DNA from: Kitasatospora cheerisanensis KCTC 2395 | GTDB lineage: Bacteria > Actinomycetota > Actinomycetes > Streptomycetales > Streptomycetaceae | Length of the DNA: 33,870 nt | NCBI RefSeq assembly: GCF_000696185.1 | Contig: NZ_KK853997.1 | Location: 7,930,286 to 7,964,155 of the forward strand | Reading direction: 5' to 3' | Shown: in pieces, positions 16,468 through 25,496 of the stretch | Numbering within the stretch: position 1 is the stretch's first letter | Layout: every line of letters begins with the position of its first letter | Program-made: the position numbers and the translations under genes | The notes under the pieces: generated by a model | The model's input: the letters and a program-made list of their open reading frames with translations, nothing else | Databases searched by the model: none | What the model was told of the DNA's origin: nothing

Positions 16468-17118
16468 TCAGTCGGTCAGGTCGAAATGAGTATTGAGGGT
16501 TCCGTCTGCGACCACAAGGTCGCTGTAGCCGATCCTTTCACCCAGGGCTTCGAGTCTGGCCAGCCGAGTGAGTCCGATGGGTGCGAAGGATGTCTTCATG
16601 GCCCGAAGGAAGAGGCGCATCCCGAGATCCGAACCGATTTCTCCCACCGTCTTGTTCAGTAGCGGAATAATCCTGTCCCTGACGGACGGGTCGCACCGCC
16701 CCACCAGTGATTCTTGGACTGTGTCGATTTCCTCCAGGATGAGTTGTCGGATTTCTGGGGAGTCGGTCAGGGAAGACTGTGCCAGGAAGGCATCAGCATC
16801 GCCCTTCCGAAGAAATTTGGAACTGAATGCGACGATATCCGTCAGAAGGTCCCGAATGCTGCCCGGCCCCCATTCCGCGTCGAAGCGCCTGCCGGTCGTG
16901 GACAGCCAGAGGATCTCCAACTCCGGGTTGGACAGGGTTGACGCGATGAGACGACTGGCGTCGGAACTCAGCGCTGCGGCCTCCCAGGGGCCTCGTCGCT
17001 CCAGGCGGGTAGTGACGAAGTCCAGGGCTGCGGTCCGATCGGCCGGGCCGAAAGCGCCATTGATCTTCATTCCGAGCCCGGAGATTCCGAAGTCTCCGTC
17101 AGCTCCCATTGGTTCCAT
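16468..17118 (-). CDS. Probable immunity protein for the RNase A-like toxin tip
   Basis: The 216-residue, mostly helical, soluble protein has no signal peptide, as expected for a cytoplasmic immunity protein. It begins 20 bp after the stop of the toxin gene, on the same strand, and is followed at once by a strong terminator. This is the classic place for the cognate antitoxin of a polymorphic toxin. I do not recognise a named family; segments such as ERRGPWEAAALSSDASRLIA and FDAEWGPGSIRDLL are not diagnostic to me. Base use is visibly richer in A and T than neighbouring genes, which fits arrival with the toxin tip by transfer. A second in-frame ATG lies three codons inside (17109); AAGG about ten bases before 17118 supports the first. 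Confidence 0.68.
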   Translation of the reverse strand: MEPMGADGDFGISGLGMKINGAFGPADRTAALDFVTTRLERRGPWEAAALSSDASRLIASTLSNPELEILWLSTTGRRFDAEWGPGSIRDLLTDIVAFSSKFLRKGDADAFLAQSSLTDSPEIRQLILEEIDTVQESLVGRCDPSVRDRIIPLLNKTVGEIGSDLGMRLFLRAMKTSFAPIGLTRLARLEALGERIGYSDLVVADGTLNTHFDLTD

Positions 17119-17138
17119 TTCTTGTTGCCTTCGGCTGG

Positions 17139-20100
17139 TTACTCGGGATAAGACGTGTAGACGATGAAGTTGTCCGGGTGGCCTGCCACGTACTTGAGGA
17201 AGACGCGGACCTTCCTGCCGGTGGGAGTCTTCGTCAACGGATTGGCGGGAAGCGGCTTCCCGCTGAGTTCATATTTGTATGCCAGGTCGCCCGGGATGAC
17301 GTCCGTCGAAATTTCCCAGGGTACCTCTTTGAGGTCGTCACCCGGGATGAATATCCGTCCGTCCGCGATCCTTTTCCGCTGCACGGCGATCCAGTTCTGC
17401 AGGACACGCTCGTTGGCGGGTACCTTACGCCACTCTTCGACCGCGTGGGCGACAGCCTTCTGAGCGGTCGCGGCGTCGACCCAGACCGTGACGAGGCCCT
17501 TTGCCTTCACCGCGTCCAGCAGTTTCTGTCCGCTCAGGTCGATGTGGTCCGCGACGGTGTGCCCACCCTCCTGGGCGAACTTGACGTCGTCCTCGATGAA
17601 GTTGATGCAGTTGTGGACAAGGATGTCCGGCGAGTCGGCACCCGCTGCTCCGGCGAAGAAGGTGTGGGTACCGTCGACCGTCAGGTCGTACACCATGACG
17701 TCCGGCGCTGCCCGGCGGTCGAGCGCAGTGATGCTCCGCAGTGAGCCGTCGGCGGAGTGCACACGATTACCCGGCCGCAGGCCCGCCACGGTCGTCCAGC
17801 CGCCGCCTTCAACAAAGACGCGGTGTCCCTCGGTGGAAGTGAAGACCCCACCGCCTTCCACGCTGACCTCGGTCAGTCGGCCGGTGGTGTGGGAGTAGGT
17901 CGCTGTGACGGTCTGTACCTGAGGAGAAGCGCCCGGGACTCCGGCGAGCACACGGTCGCCGATTCGGACCTGCTCAATCGGGCGGTGGGAGCCGTCGGCC
18001 AGGAGGACGGGCGTTCCGGCGGGGAAGCTGTTTTCCTCGCACCGCTCGGCCCACCTCGCGGCGGCTGCCTCGTTCTCCGCCTGCCTGAGCAACTGCGGGT
18101 CCATGCCCTGGACCTTGCGAAGCGCAGAAAGCGCCTCGTCGACGCTCATGCCGTTCTTCAGGTTGAGGCGGAAGGTGGACAGGGCGTCCGCGCTGGTCAG
18201 GAGCCTGCCGATGGTGGCGTCCTTGAAACCGTCGAGGCTGACCTGTAGGGCGAGTTTGGCCTCCTCGATCGTCATGCCGCCGACCTCGATCGCGTAGCGG
18301 AAGGCGACTACGCCCTTGGCGGCCTTGGCCAGGGTTCCGAAGGGGATGAAGTTGGACGCTGCCCAGGCGCAGGAGGAGTTGAGGCCGGGGTTCTTGAAGC
18401 AGTCGATGAAGTCGCCCAGGAGGATGTGGGCGGCGATCGTCGAACTCTCGATCGTCTGGCAGGGTCCGCCACCAGGGTTCGAGTAGCACTTGTACCGCGT
18501 CAGGTACTCGCTGTACGGCATGTCGATGGAGCTCTCGACCTGAACGTGGTCGAGCGTCCTGCTGTCGAGGGGGGACGGAATCCACTCCGTGTACTTGCCG
18601 TGGCACGCGGCGATGCTCAGCCCCGGTTCGGGACAGGTCCTCAGGATGTAGTCGACCTGGCCGGTCACCTTGACGTTGACCGGGATGGTGCAGACGTCTT
18701 CCCCGCTGGGGCCGCGGTGCCAGTTGGCCTTGCTGGCCCAGCTGCTGAGGAGGTCGGCGGCGTTGATGCAGGCCAGCAGGCCGTCGGCGTACTTCTTGTC
18801 GTTGACGACCTCCTGCTTCAGCTCTCCGTTGGGAACCACATCGATGTAGGACACCCGACCGAGGTCGTCGACGACCGCGGTCTCGGACTCCATCTGGCCG
18901 GCGGCGTTGCCGTCCTGCATCTTCTGGTAGGCGATCTTGAACGCCTCGACCGCGGCCTGGTGGGCTTCGGCGGCGCTGGCCTGGGCCGCGAGCTTGGAAG
19001 CGAGTGCGTCGTCAGCAGCCTTCTTCGCGTCCGTGGCGAACTGACGGGCCTGCGCTGCGGAGGCGGCGGCCGCGGTGGCGGAGTGGTCGGCGCTGCGGGC
19101 GGCAGCGTCGGCGCTGGCGGCGGAGTTGCGGGCCTGGGCGGCGTAGGCGGCGGCCTGGTCGGCGCTGGCCTTCGCTTGGCGGGCGGATTCGGCTGCTTGG
19201 GCTGCCCAGTTGGCGGCCTCGGTGGCGGAGGCCTGTGCCTGGCCGGCGTAGGTGGCGGCTTCGTTGGCGGCGCCGCGGGCGGTGGCGTAGGCCTGGGCGG
19301 CCTGGGCCGCGTACTGGCGGGCGAGGGCGGTGTTGCCGTCGATGGCCTGGAGGTAGGAGGAGATGGTGGCGACGTGGGCCGCGGTGACGGCGTCGCGCTG
19401 CTGGGCCTTGGGCAGGCCGATCTTCAGGAAGGGTTCGAGGCCGGAGGTGGGGCCGGACATGGCGGCCTGGGCCGCTGCCTTGACCTCGGGTCCGCCGGCG
19501 GAGATGGCCTGGGAGACCAGGAGGCGGTTGTCGTCGTCGCGGGCGGCGTACTGGCCGGTGGCGAGGAACGCGCGGACGTCGTCGATGGTGCCGTCGAGCG
19601 CCTTGCCGGCGGCTTCCCGCACCCGCGGGCCGCCGGAGGACATGATCTTCGACAGGGCGAGCCGGTCGTCGTCGTCCTTGCCCGGGTAGGCGCCGGTGGC
19701 GAGGAACGCCCGCACCTCCTGGAGGGTCCCGACCGAGGCCGCCTCCGCGGCCAGTCGCTGCTCCAGCTTGGTGGAGGCGGCGACCTTCGCAAGGACGCTG
19801 GTGCGGTCGTCGTGTTCTCGGGCCAGTGCCAAGTCGGTGCTCAGGAACGCGAGGACGTCCGCGTCGTGGCCCCCCAGCGCGGTCTGTGCCGCGACCTGGA
19901 CCCACGGGCCGCCGGCACTCAGCAGGCGGGTCGCGGCCAGGCGGCCCTTGGCGACCGCTACCGACGGGTCGACGCCGGCGGCCGTGGCCTCGGCCAGCAG
20001 ACGCTCGGTGTCGGCGGCCAACTCGGTGGCCTTGCCCGACTCCCACGCGGCCTTCTTCGCCTTCGCCGCCTCCTCGAAGTACGCCTGCTCGGCAGCAGCG

Positions 20101-21737
20101 ACCTCGACAGCCTGCTGCGCCGCCAGACGCTCCGCGTCCGAGGCGCGCGCAAGATCGGCGATCTTGTGCGCCTGGGTCGCGGCGGCTGCCGCCTCGTCGG
20201 CGGCCTGCTGCGCCGCAGTGGCGGCGGCCTGGGCGGTGGCGGCTGCAGTGGCGGCTTCGCCGGCGTGGTCCCCCGCCTGTTGGGCAGCCTGGGCTGCCGC
20301 AGACGCGTGAGTGGCAGAGGAGTTGGCGGCGCGCTGGGCCTCGGCCGATGCCGCCCGGGCCTCGGCCGCGATCTTCTGGACGGCGGCGCAGGCCCTACTG
20401 GCCTCGCCCGCAGCCTTCTTGGCACGGTCCGCGGCGGCCCTGGCACGGTCGCGGGCCTCTTCCGAGACACCGGCCTGGTCGGCTGCCTCCAGCGCGGCGG
20501 CGGCGGCCGCGTCCGAGTTGGTGGCCGCTTCCTTCGCCGAGGCGGCCGCGTTGTCGGCCTGCTTCGACGCCTGGAAGGCCCACTGGGCGCGCTCGCCGAT
20601 GGTCTGTGCTTCACCGGCGGCCTTCTTCGCGGCGATCGCCGCGTTCTTGGCCTTGTCCGCGTCAGCGGCGTTGCCGGCGGCCCTGGCAGCGGCGTCCTGG
20701 GCCTGGGCTGCCGCATTGCCGGCGGCCGCCGAAGCGCGGGCGGCGTCGGCGGCGGCGTCGGCGGCCTGCCGGGAGGCCTCGTTGGCCCTGGCGGCGGCCT
20801 CGGAGGCGGTCCTGGCGGCCTTCGCGGCCCGCTCGGCCGCGTCGGCGGCCTTCGCAGCGGCGTTGGAGGCCTTCTTCGCGTCGCCCTGTGCCGCCTTGGT
20901 CTCCGCTGCGGCCTTCTCGGCGGCTTGCTTGGCCAGGGCGCTCGCGGCCAGTGCCTTGGCGGCGGCGTCCTCGGCCTGCCGGGCCTGCTCGCCGGCCTGG
21001 TCGACGGCGTTGCTCGTCAGGTCGGCGAGCTGGGAGATCGTCAGGGTTTCCTGGTCGTGCGCGGCGGCGGTCTGGTAGCCGTAGCGCAGGAACTCCCGGA
21101 CGTCGTCGATGGTGCCGTCCAGCGCCAGGCCCGCGGCCTTCTTCACCTCCGTGCTGCCGGAGGACATCAGCTGCGACAGCTTCAGGCGGTCGTCGTCCTC
21201 GCGCGCCCGGTACTGGCCGGTGGCGAGGAAGGCGTTGACGTCGTCGATGGTGCCGTCCAGCGCCAGGCCCGCGGCCTTGCGCACCGCCGGCCCGCCGGAC
21301 GACATGATCTGGGACAGCTTCAGCCGCTGGTCGTCCTCGAACGGACGCTTGTAGCCGTTGTCGACGAACGCCTGGACGTCGGCCGCGCTGCCGGCGAGCG
21401 CCTTCAGCGCCGCCGCGCGCACCCACGGGCCGGAGGTCGCGATGACCTCCTCCACCCGGGTGCGCAGGTCGGTCTCGGAGGCGGCGGTCCGGCCGGTGGC
21501 CAGGAACGCGGCCACGTCGCCGTCGGAGCCGGCCAGCGCGGTCTCGGCGGCCTGCCTGACCGCCGGGCCGCCGTCCTTCCACGCCGCGATCGCCGCGACC
21601 CGGTCGGGAACGGGGCCGATCGGCGGCTCCCCGGCGGCGAAGGCGGGCGTGGCGAGCAGGCCGGCGAGCAGGCCGCCGACCGCGACACCGACGGCACCGC
21701 GCCGCCAGGTCGTCCATTGCCTACTGGTGATTCTCAT
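17139..21737 (-). CDS. Secreted ALF-repeat/HINT polymorphic toxin with RNase A-like tip (toxin A)
   Basis: The product is 1532 residues. It has a Sec signal peptide (1-35, ending AFAAG) and four ALF repeats (about 40-240; motif ALDGTIDDVxxFLATGQY). A long Ala-rich coiled coil spans about 245-600, more ALF repeats about 600-780, and a second Ala-rich coiled coil to about 935. A Cys-bearing pre-toxin region (about 950-1225) contains the hydrophobic CAWAASNFIPFGTLAKAAKG. A HINT autoprocessing domain follows from Cys1233 to the HNC at 1375-1377. The tip (1378-1532) has EGGHTVADHI (His1393, His1398) and ends in VYTSYPE. This His plus Thr-X-Tyr pattern matches the RNase A-like CdiA-CT family, so it probably cuts RNA in competitor cells. 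The tip and immunity gene are less GC-rich than the stalk. GAGGGG lies an unusual 15 bases before the ATG. Confidence 0.87.
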   Translation of the reverse strand: MRITSRQWTTWRRGAVGVAVGGLLAGLLATPAFAAGEPPIGPVPDRVAAIAAWKDGGPAVRQAAETALAGSDGDVAAFLATGRTAASETDLRTRVEEVIATSGPWVRAAALKALAGSAADVQAFVDNGYKRPFEDDQRLKLSQIMSSGGPAVRKAAGLALDGTIDDVNAFLATGQYRAREDDDRLKLSQLMSSGSTEVKKAAGLALDGTIDDVREFLRYGYQTAAAHDQETLTISQLADLTSNAVDQAGEQARQAEDAAAKALAASALAKQAAEKAAAETKAAQGDAKKASNAAAKAADAAERAAKAARTASEAAARANEASRQAADAAADAARASAAAGNAAAQAQDAAARAAGNAADADKAKNAAIAAKKAAGEAQTIGERAQWAFQASKQADNAAASAKEAATNSDAAAAAALEAADQAGVSEEARDRARAAADRAKKAAGEASRACAAVQKIAAEARAASAEAQRAANSSATHASAAAQAAQQAGDHAGEAATAAATAQAAATAAQQAADEAAAAATQAHKIADLARASDAERLAAQQAVEVAAAEQAYFEEAAKAKKAAWESGKATELAADTERLLAEATAAGVDPSVAVAKGRLAATRLLSAGGPWVQVAAQTALGGHDADVLAFLSTDLALAREHDDRTSVLAKVAASTKLEQRLAAEAASVGTLQEVRAFLATGAYPGKDDDDRLALSKIMSSGGPRVREAAGKALDGTIDDVRAFLATGQYAARDDDNRLLVSQAISAGGPEVKAAAQAAMSGPTSGLEPFLKIGLPKAQQRDAVTAAHVATISSYLQAIDGNTALARQYAAQAAQAYATARGAANEAATYAGQAQASATEAANWAAQAAESARQAKASADQAAAYAAQARNSAASADAAARSADHSATAAAASAAQARQFATDAKKAADDALASKLAAQASAAEAHQAAVEAFKIAYQKMQDGNAAGQMESETAVVDDLGRVSYIDVVPNGELKQEVVNDKKYADGLLACINAADLLSSWASKANWHRGPSGEDVCTIPVNVKVTGQVDYILRTCPEPGLSIAACHGKYTEWIPSPLDSRTLDHVQVESSIDMPYSEYLTRYKCYSNPGGGPCQTIESSTIAAHILLGDFIDCFKNPGLNSSCAWAASNFIPFGTLAKAAKGVVAFRYAIEVGGMTIEEAKLALQVSLDGFKDATIGRLLTSADALSTFRLNLKNGMSVDEALSALRKVQGMDPQLLRQAENEAAAARWAERCEENSFPAGTPVLLADGSHRPIEQVRIGDRVLAGVPGASPQVQTVTATYSHTTGRLTEVSVEGGGVFTSTEGHRVFVEGGGWTTVAGLRPGNRVHSADGSLRSITALDRRAAPDVMVYDLTVDGTHTFFAGAAGADSPDILVHNCINFIEDDVKFAQEGGHTVADHIDLSGQKLLDAVKAKGLVTVWVDAATAQKAVAHAVEEWRKVPANERVLQNWIAVQRKRIADGRIFIPGDDLKEVPWEISTDVIPGDLAYKYELSGKPLPANPLTKTPTGRKVRVFLKYVAGHPDNFIVYTSYPE
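19430..19705 (-). repeat. Inverted repeat copy A (ALF core shared with toxin B)
   Basis: The ALF block encoding GAYPGKDDDDRLALSKIMS through SGPTSGLEPFL is almost identical in DNA to 30461-30735 on the other strand, with only scattered single-base changes over long stretches. Together they are the most conserved part of the large inverted repeat formed by the two cassettes. Confidence 0.8.
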
Positions 21738-21856
21738 CGAAGGTCTGTGATCCCCTCAGGTGGTGGTGACGGACACGCCGGAGAGCCGGGCAGGGCCGGT
21801 GCGCCCGGGCGGGCACGGCGACGGGGCCGTGTGCGGTTGCCGGGCTCTTCCGGAAG

Positions 21857-21892
21857 GGCCCGGGCATCTGCGGCAGTGCGGATGCCCGGGCC
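21857..21892 (-). terminator. Hairpin between pseudoprotease A and toxin A
   Basis: GGCCCGGGCATC (21857-21868) and GATGCCCGGGCC (21881-21892) pair perfectly around a 12-base loop. It lies about 55 bp past the pseudoprotease stop and 120 bp before the toxin ATG. It may end or attenuate the first transcript, lowering toxin expression relative to its partner. Confidence 0.65.
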
Positions 21893-21947
21893 GGAGCAGT
21901 GCTCGGAGTACCGGGTGGGTGCAGCAGGACCGGAGCCTGCCGCGGGG

Positions 21948-23918
21948 TCAGGCCTTCACGGACACGAGCTCGAACTTCTCGTTCGGGTCGCCCTTGCAGT
22001 CGAACAGGATGATCGGGTTGCCGTTGTTCCAGACCGGGCCCGCCCCGGCGACGTTGATGCAGCGTCCGCTGGCGGGGTTGCGGAGCTGGCCGTCGGCGGT
22101 CCACTCGAACTTCTCGTTGGCGGCGCCGGCGACGCAGTCGAACAGGATGATCGGGGTGCCGTTGTCCCAGGTCGGCCCGGCGCCCTTGACGTTCAGGCAG
22201 CGCCCGCTCACGTAGTTGAGCAGCTGACCGTCAGCGGTGAGGCGGAACTGCTCGTTCGCGTCGCCCTTGCAGTCCCACAGGATGACCGGAGTGTTGTTGT
22301 CCCAGGTCGGGCCCGCGCCGGTGAGGTTGAGGCAGCGTCCGCTGCCCACGTTGCGCAGCTGGCCGACGGCGCTGGGGATCTCGTTGTCGGCGACGGGCCG
22401 GAACTTCTCGTTCGGGTCGCCCTTGCAGTCGAACAGGATGACCGGGGTGTTGTTCGGCCAGGTCGGGCCCGCCCCGGCGACGTTGATGCAGCGTCCGCTG
22501 GCGGGGTTGCGGATTTGGCCGTCGGCGGTCCACTCGAACTTCTCGTTGCCCGCCCCGGCGACGCAGTCGAACAGGATGATCGGGGTGCCGTTGTCCCAGG
22601 TCGGCCCCGCGCCCTTGACGTTCAGGCAGCGCCCGCTGACCGGGTTGCGCAGCTGGCCGTCGGCGGTGATCCGGAACTTCTCGTTGTCCGCGCCGAGCGT
22701 GCAGTCGAACGCGATGACCGGGTTCTCGTTGCCCCAGGGGCCGGCTCCGGCGAGGTTGAGGCAGCGCCCGCTGGCCGGGTTCAGAAGGTCGAAGACGCGG
22801 CTGGTTTGCGGGGTGATCCAGGCACCGAGGTCGTCGACGCGGGCGGCCTGTGCGCCGGTGCGGGTCTCGCTCGCCGGGGTGCCGAGGCAGCCGGCTTGCC
22901 AGGCGCGGGAGACGACGCCGGTGATCTCGCCGGTGGTGTTGACGACCGGGGCGCCGGTGTCGCCGGCGCACACGGGGGCGGCGCCGGTGGCGGGGGAGAG
23001 GTCGACGGCGGTGGCGCTGATGGCGCCGATGGTCTGGTTGGTGGTGCGCGGACCGCTGCCGGTGCCCCAGCTCGTGGCGGTGCGGCCGAAGCCGGCGACC
23101 TTCACGGCGGACCCACCCGTCGCCGCCGCGGTGGCAGCCTTGAGCGGGGCGACTCCGCTGATCGGGGTGGCCAGGCGGGCAAGAGCGGTGTCTCGGTCGC
23201 CGCGGGGGACGAGCTCGACGATGTCGACGCTGCGGCCGCCCGCGGTGAACGAGCTCTTCACGCCGGGCGCGCCGGCGGCGAGCGAGTCGGGGGCGTCGGT
23301 GAAGCAGCCGGCCGAGGTGAGGACCCACAGCGGGTCGACCAGGGTGCCGGTGCAGCCGCGGGATCCGGCCCGGCCCGGTGCGCCGACGGCGATGGAGCCG
23401 ACGGCGGGGAACTCGGGGGCGGGCGTGGCGGCGGCGGTGCCGTCGGTGGCGACGAGTTCGAGCAGGACGGCCGGCTTGTTGCCGGTCGAGTTGTCGGCCT
23501 GGCCGACGGGGGTCCAGTCGTTCTTCGTGATGTCGACGTTGCTGGTGGCGCCTTCGGTGCTGAGGGTCGCCTTGATCGCGTGGCTGTCGCCCTTGATGTT
23601 GATGACGTTGGGAGTCTCGAGGGCGAGGTATCCGGAGGGTCCGGTGATCTTGAAGCAGACCTCGTACGGTGCGGCGACCTGGCGCACGACCCGGACCAGG
23701 CCCGACTCGGAGGCGCAGTCGGCGAGGCGGATGTTGCCGTCGCCGGCCTTCAGCGTCAGGTTCTGCTCGGCCAGGATCTTCGCGGCGTCCGGGTAGCCGA
23801 ACGCCTCCACGGCCAGTGGCGCCGCGGGCTCCGTCGCGGACGCCGGCAGGGAGACGGCGGCGCCGGGTACGGCAAGCAGGGCGGCCACCAACACTGCGGG
23901 CCGCTTAATTCTCTGCAA
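21948..23918 (-). CDS. Secreted trypsin-fold pseudoprotease with ricin-type lectin repeats (A)
   Basis: The product is 656 residues. It has a signal peptide (1-28), a conserved N-terminal domain (about 33-160, with LADCASESGLVRVVRQV and NVINIKGDSHAIK) and a trypsin-like domain (about 170-370). Six ricin B-type units of about 45 residues (374-656, motif NPxSGRCLNxxGAGP...LFDC) make up two beta-trefoils. The trypsin catalytic positions are altered: VLTSAGC has Gly204 where VLTAAHC has the His, and CAGDTGAP has Thr321 where GDSGGP has the Ser. Asp243 is kept, as are the Cys pair 189/205 and overall fold. It is therefore probably not a protease. The lectin part should bind glycans. The start is TTG, with GGAGG exactly six bases upstream. 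It precedes the toxin gene on the same strand. Confidence 0.85.
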   Translation of the reverse strand: MQRIKRPAVLVAALLAVPGAAVSLPASATEPAAPLAVEAFGYPDAAKILAEQNLTLKAGDGNIRLADCASESGLVRVVRQVAAPYEVCFKITGPSGYLALETPNVINIKGDSHAIKATLSTEGATSNVDITKNDWTPVGQADNSTGNKPAVLLELVATDGTAAATPAPEFPAVGSIAVGAPGRAGSRGCTGTLVDPLWVLTSAGCFTDAPDSLAAGAPGVKSSFTAGGRSVDIVELVPRGDRDTALARLATPISGVAPLKAATAAATGGSAVKVAGFGRTATSWGTGSGPRTTNQTIGAISATAVDLSPATGAAPVCAGDTGAPVVNTTGEITGVVSRAWQAGCLGTPASETRTGAQAARVDDLGAWITPQTSRVFDLLNPASGRCLNLAGAGPWGNENPVIAFDCTLGADNEKFRITADGQLRNPVSGRCLNVKGAGPTWDNGTPIILFDCVAGAGNEKFEWTADGQIRNPASGRCINVAGAGPTWPNNTPVILFDCKGDPNEKFRPVADNEIPSAVGQLRNVGSGRCLNLTGAGPTWDNNTPVILWDCKGDANEQFRLTADGQLLNYVSGRCLNVKGAGPTWDNGTPIILFDCVAGAANEKFEWTADGQLRNPASGRCINVAGAGPVWNNGNPIILFDCKGDPNEKFELVSVKA

Positions 23919-23929
23919 AGGGAACCTCC

Positions 23930-24100
23930 AAAACGGGAAATACGGACTTCGTCAGGGCGAAAAATTGCCGGTCGCACGCTATCGAAAAAATGGATCGTCA
24001 GCCACAGGGTAGATATTATTGATATTGGGATGCGCGGGGGAATTTCGGGGAAATGGGGAATTTGTTAATATTATTCACAATGTGGACAAGATCGGTCGTC
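23930..24100 (-). promoter_or_regulatory. AT-rich control region of cassette A
   Basis: This stretch is far richer in A and T than its surroundings. It contains the dyad TTGT-n-AATA-n-TATT-n-ACAA at 24062-24080, three direct copies of GGGGAAW at 24037, 24047 and 24055, and AT runs near 24011-24026. It lies upstream of the TTG start of pseudoprotease A and so is the likely site of its promoter and operators. I cannot fix the -10 and -35 boxes. Confidence 0.55.
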
Positions 24101-25220
24101 TCCGTGCCCCCGGTGAAGTTCCTGGGTCCGGCCTTCACCGCAAGGGCCGGGGTGGCGGCATCCCGACAGGCCGCCACCCGACAGCCCGAACGGCCCTCCG
24201 AGGCGTCTCCACGTCTTCCGATGTCCCGTCACCGCGCGCGCAGGCACGGTCATGTGATGGACCGTCGGCCAGCACGGCGGATCGGCCGTCAGAGGGCAGG
24301 GGCGACGGGAAGGGGCTGCGCGGCCGGATAAGGGGTGCCCAGGACGACAAGCCGGCCCCGGCCGCGCGGCGTCCACCAGGAGCAGGTCGAAGGCCCGTTG
24401 GCCGGGCCGCAAACAGCCGACGAGCGAAAGGGCCAGGAACGTGCGATCGGCCCACGTCGGGTAGGGCGCAGATCATCAGAAAGGTGCTGGACGGTACCGA
24501 ATGCGGGCCGAGTTTCCGGCCGCCGCGCGGTACTCCGCCGTGCACTCGGAGATGCGTGACTCCTGCGGCGGCCGACGGGCCAAGCAGTTCTTGGGACTTC
24601 CGCCGCGGAGGCGGTGACGACCGCCGGGACTCCGCAGCGCCCGCCCTGCGCCGCGACCCCGCCACCCGCCCCGGGCCGTCCACGCACGGGCTGACGACCT
24701 CCCCGGCCGGCGTGGCGAATACCTCGTCCCGCCCGTCCTCGCCGCCGCGTTGCTCATCGTCTGGACGTTCAGGGCCGTGTTCCACCTCCGCATCCGCCGC
24801 GGGCCCTGCCGTCCGGGTCCGCGCCTGCTGCGGTCAGCTGCCGCTCGGCCGCGCCGTCGTCCGGCCGGGCGTCCACGTGCAGTGGCGGCCGGTGGAGGGT
24901 GGCGGCCCGTCATGGCGGGGTGGCCGCAGCGTCCCTGCGGTGGCGAGACGCACGACACCGCCGCCCTGCTCGACCACCGACGGAAGCCCGGCGGCACCCT
25001 GGGGAAGCCGGCTGGTCCGCCGAGGTCCCGGCGGCCCCGTGCGCGGGATGACCGCCCCAAGTCACCATCCCTGGCAGGTATTCCGCCACTCCTGCCCCGC
25101 GCCCGGTGGCTGACGGGCCGAGCCGCCGCGACTTCCCCTCGGTGGGCCAGGCCGGCCGAACGAGGGGCGAGCCAGATGCTTTGCGGCGCGCGCCGACGCA
25201 GCACGCGGAATGGCGTGGGC
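24101..25220. other. 1.1-kb stretch without a convincing gene
   Basis: Open frames exist on both strands, but they are Arg/Pro/Gly-rich, lack ribosome sites and look like chance frames in GC-rich DNA. One short piece at about 24705-24800 (GEYLVPPVLAAALLIVW, then FRAVFHLRIRRG) reads like a membrane helix with a basic end and may be the relic of a membrane-protein gene. No tRNA, IS ends or clear repeats were seen. Confidence 0.4.
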
Positions 25221-25496
25221 TCAGACCTGCCCGTGTTCGGCTGCCCACCCGATGATGGCAACGACGGCCTGGTCGAGACTGTCGGTGCGGCCCAGGCGCA
25301 CGCCGTCGCCGTTACCGTTCCGCCCGTAGGCGCCCCACCCGCCGGCGTAGTCGATGGCCCATCCGATGGCCATGAACCCGTCGTGGTAGGCGGGATGCCA
25401 CAAGAAGACGGTCTCCTCTCCGGAGTCGACTTCTCGGGTCGTCCGATAGCCGGCCCGAGACAGTTCCTTCTGCATCTTCCGCGACGGCTCTGTCAC
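25221..25496 (-). CDS. Small conserved-looking protein of unknown function
   Basis: The 91-residue protein reads as real coding sequence: MTEPSRKMQKELSRAGYRT, then a Trp/Tyr/Gly-rich core (VFLWHPAYHDGFMAIGWAID), and an acidic helical end (TDSLDQAVVAIIGWAAEHG). The GTG start at 25496 follows AGGGGGAG. It has no signal peptide or membrane helix. It is the only believable gene in the 2.3 kb between the two toxin cassettes. I do not recognise the family. An immunity or regulatory role is possible from position alone and is unproven. Confidence 0.65.
   Translation of the reverse strand: MTEPSRKMQKELSRAGYRTTREVDSGEETVFLWHPAYHDGFMAIGWAIDYAGGWGAYGRNGNGDGVRLGRTDSLDQAVVAIIGWAAEHGQV

Noticed and set aside
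18426..24068. Very long plus-strand open frame (about 1880 codons)
   Set aside because: It is antisense to toxin A and pseudoprotease A. Its product is Gly/Val/Arg low-complexity and arises from the GC bias and Ala-rich codons of the real genes.
24135..24785. Minus-strand 216-codon frame in the gap between cassettes
   Set aside because: It is Arg/Pro/Gly-rich with no ribosome site and no domain. It looks like chance in GC-rich DNA.
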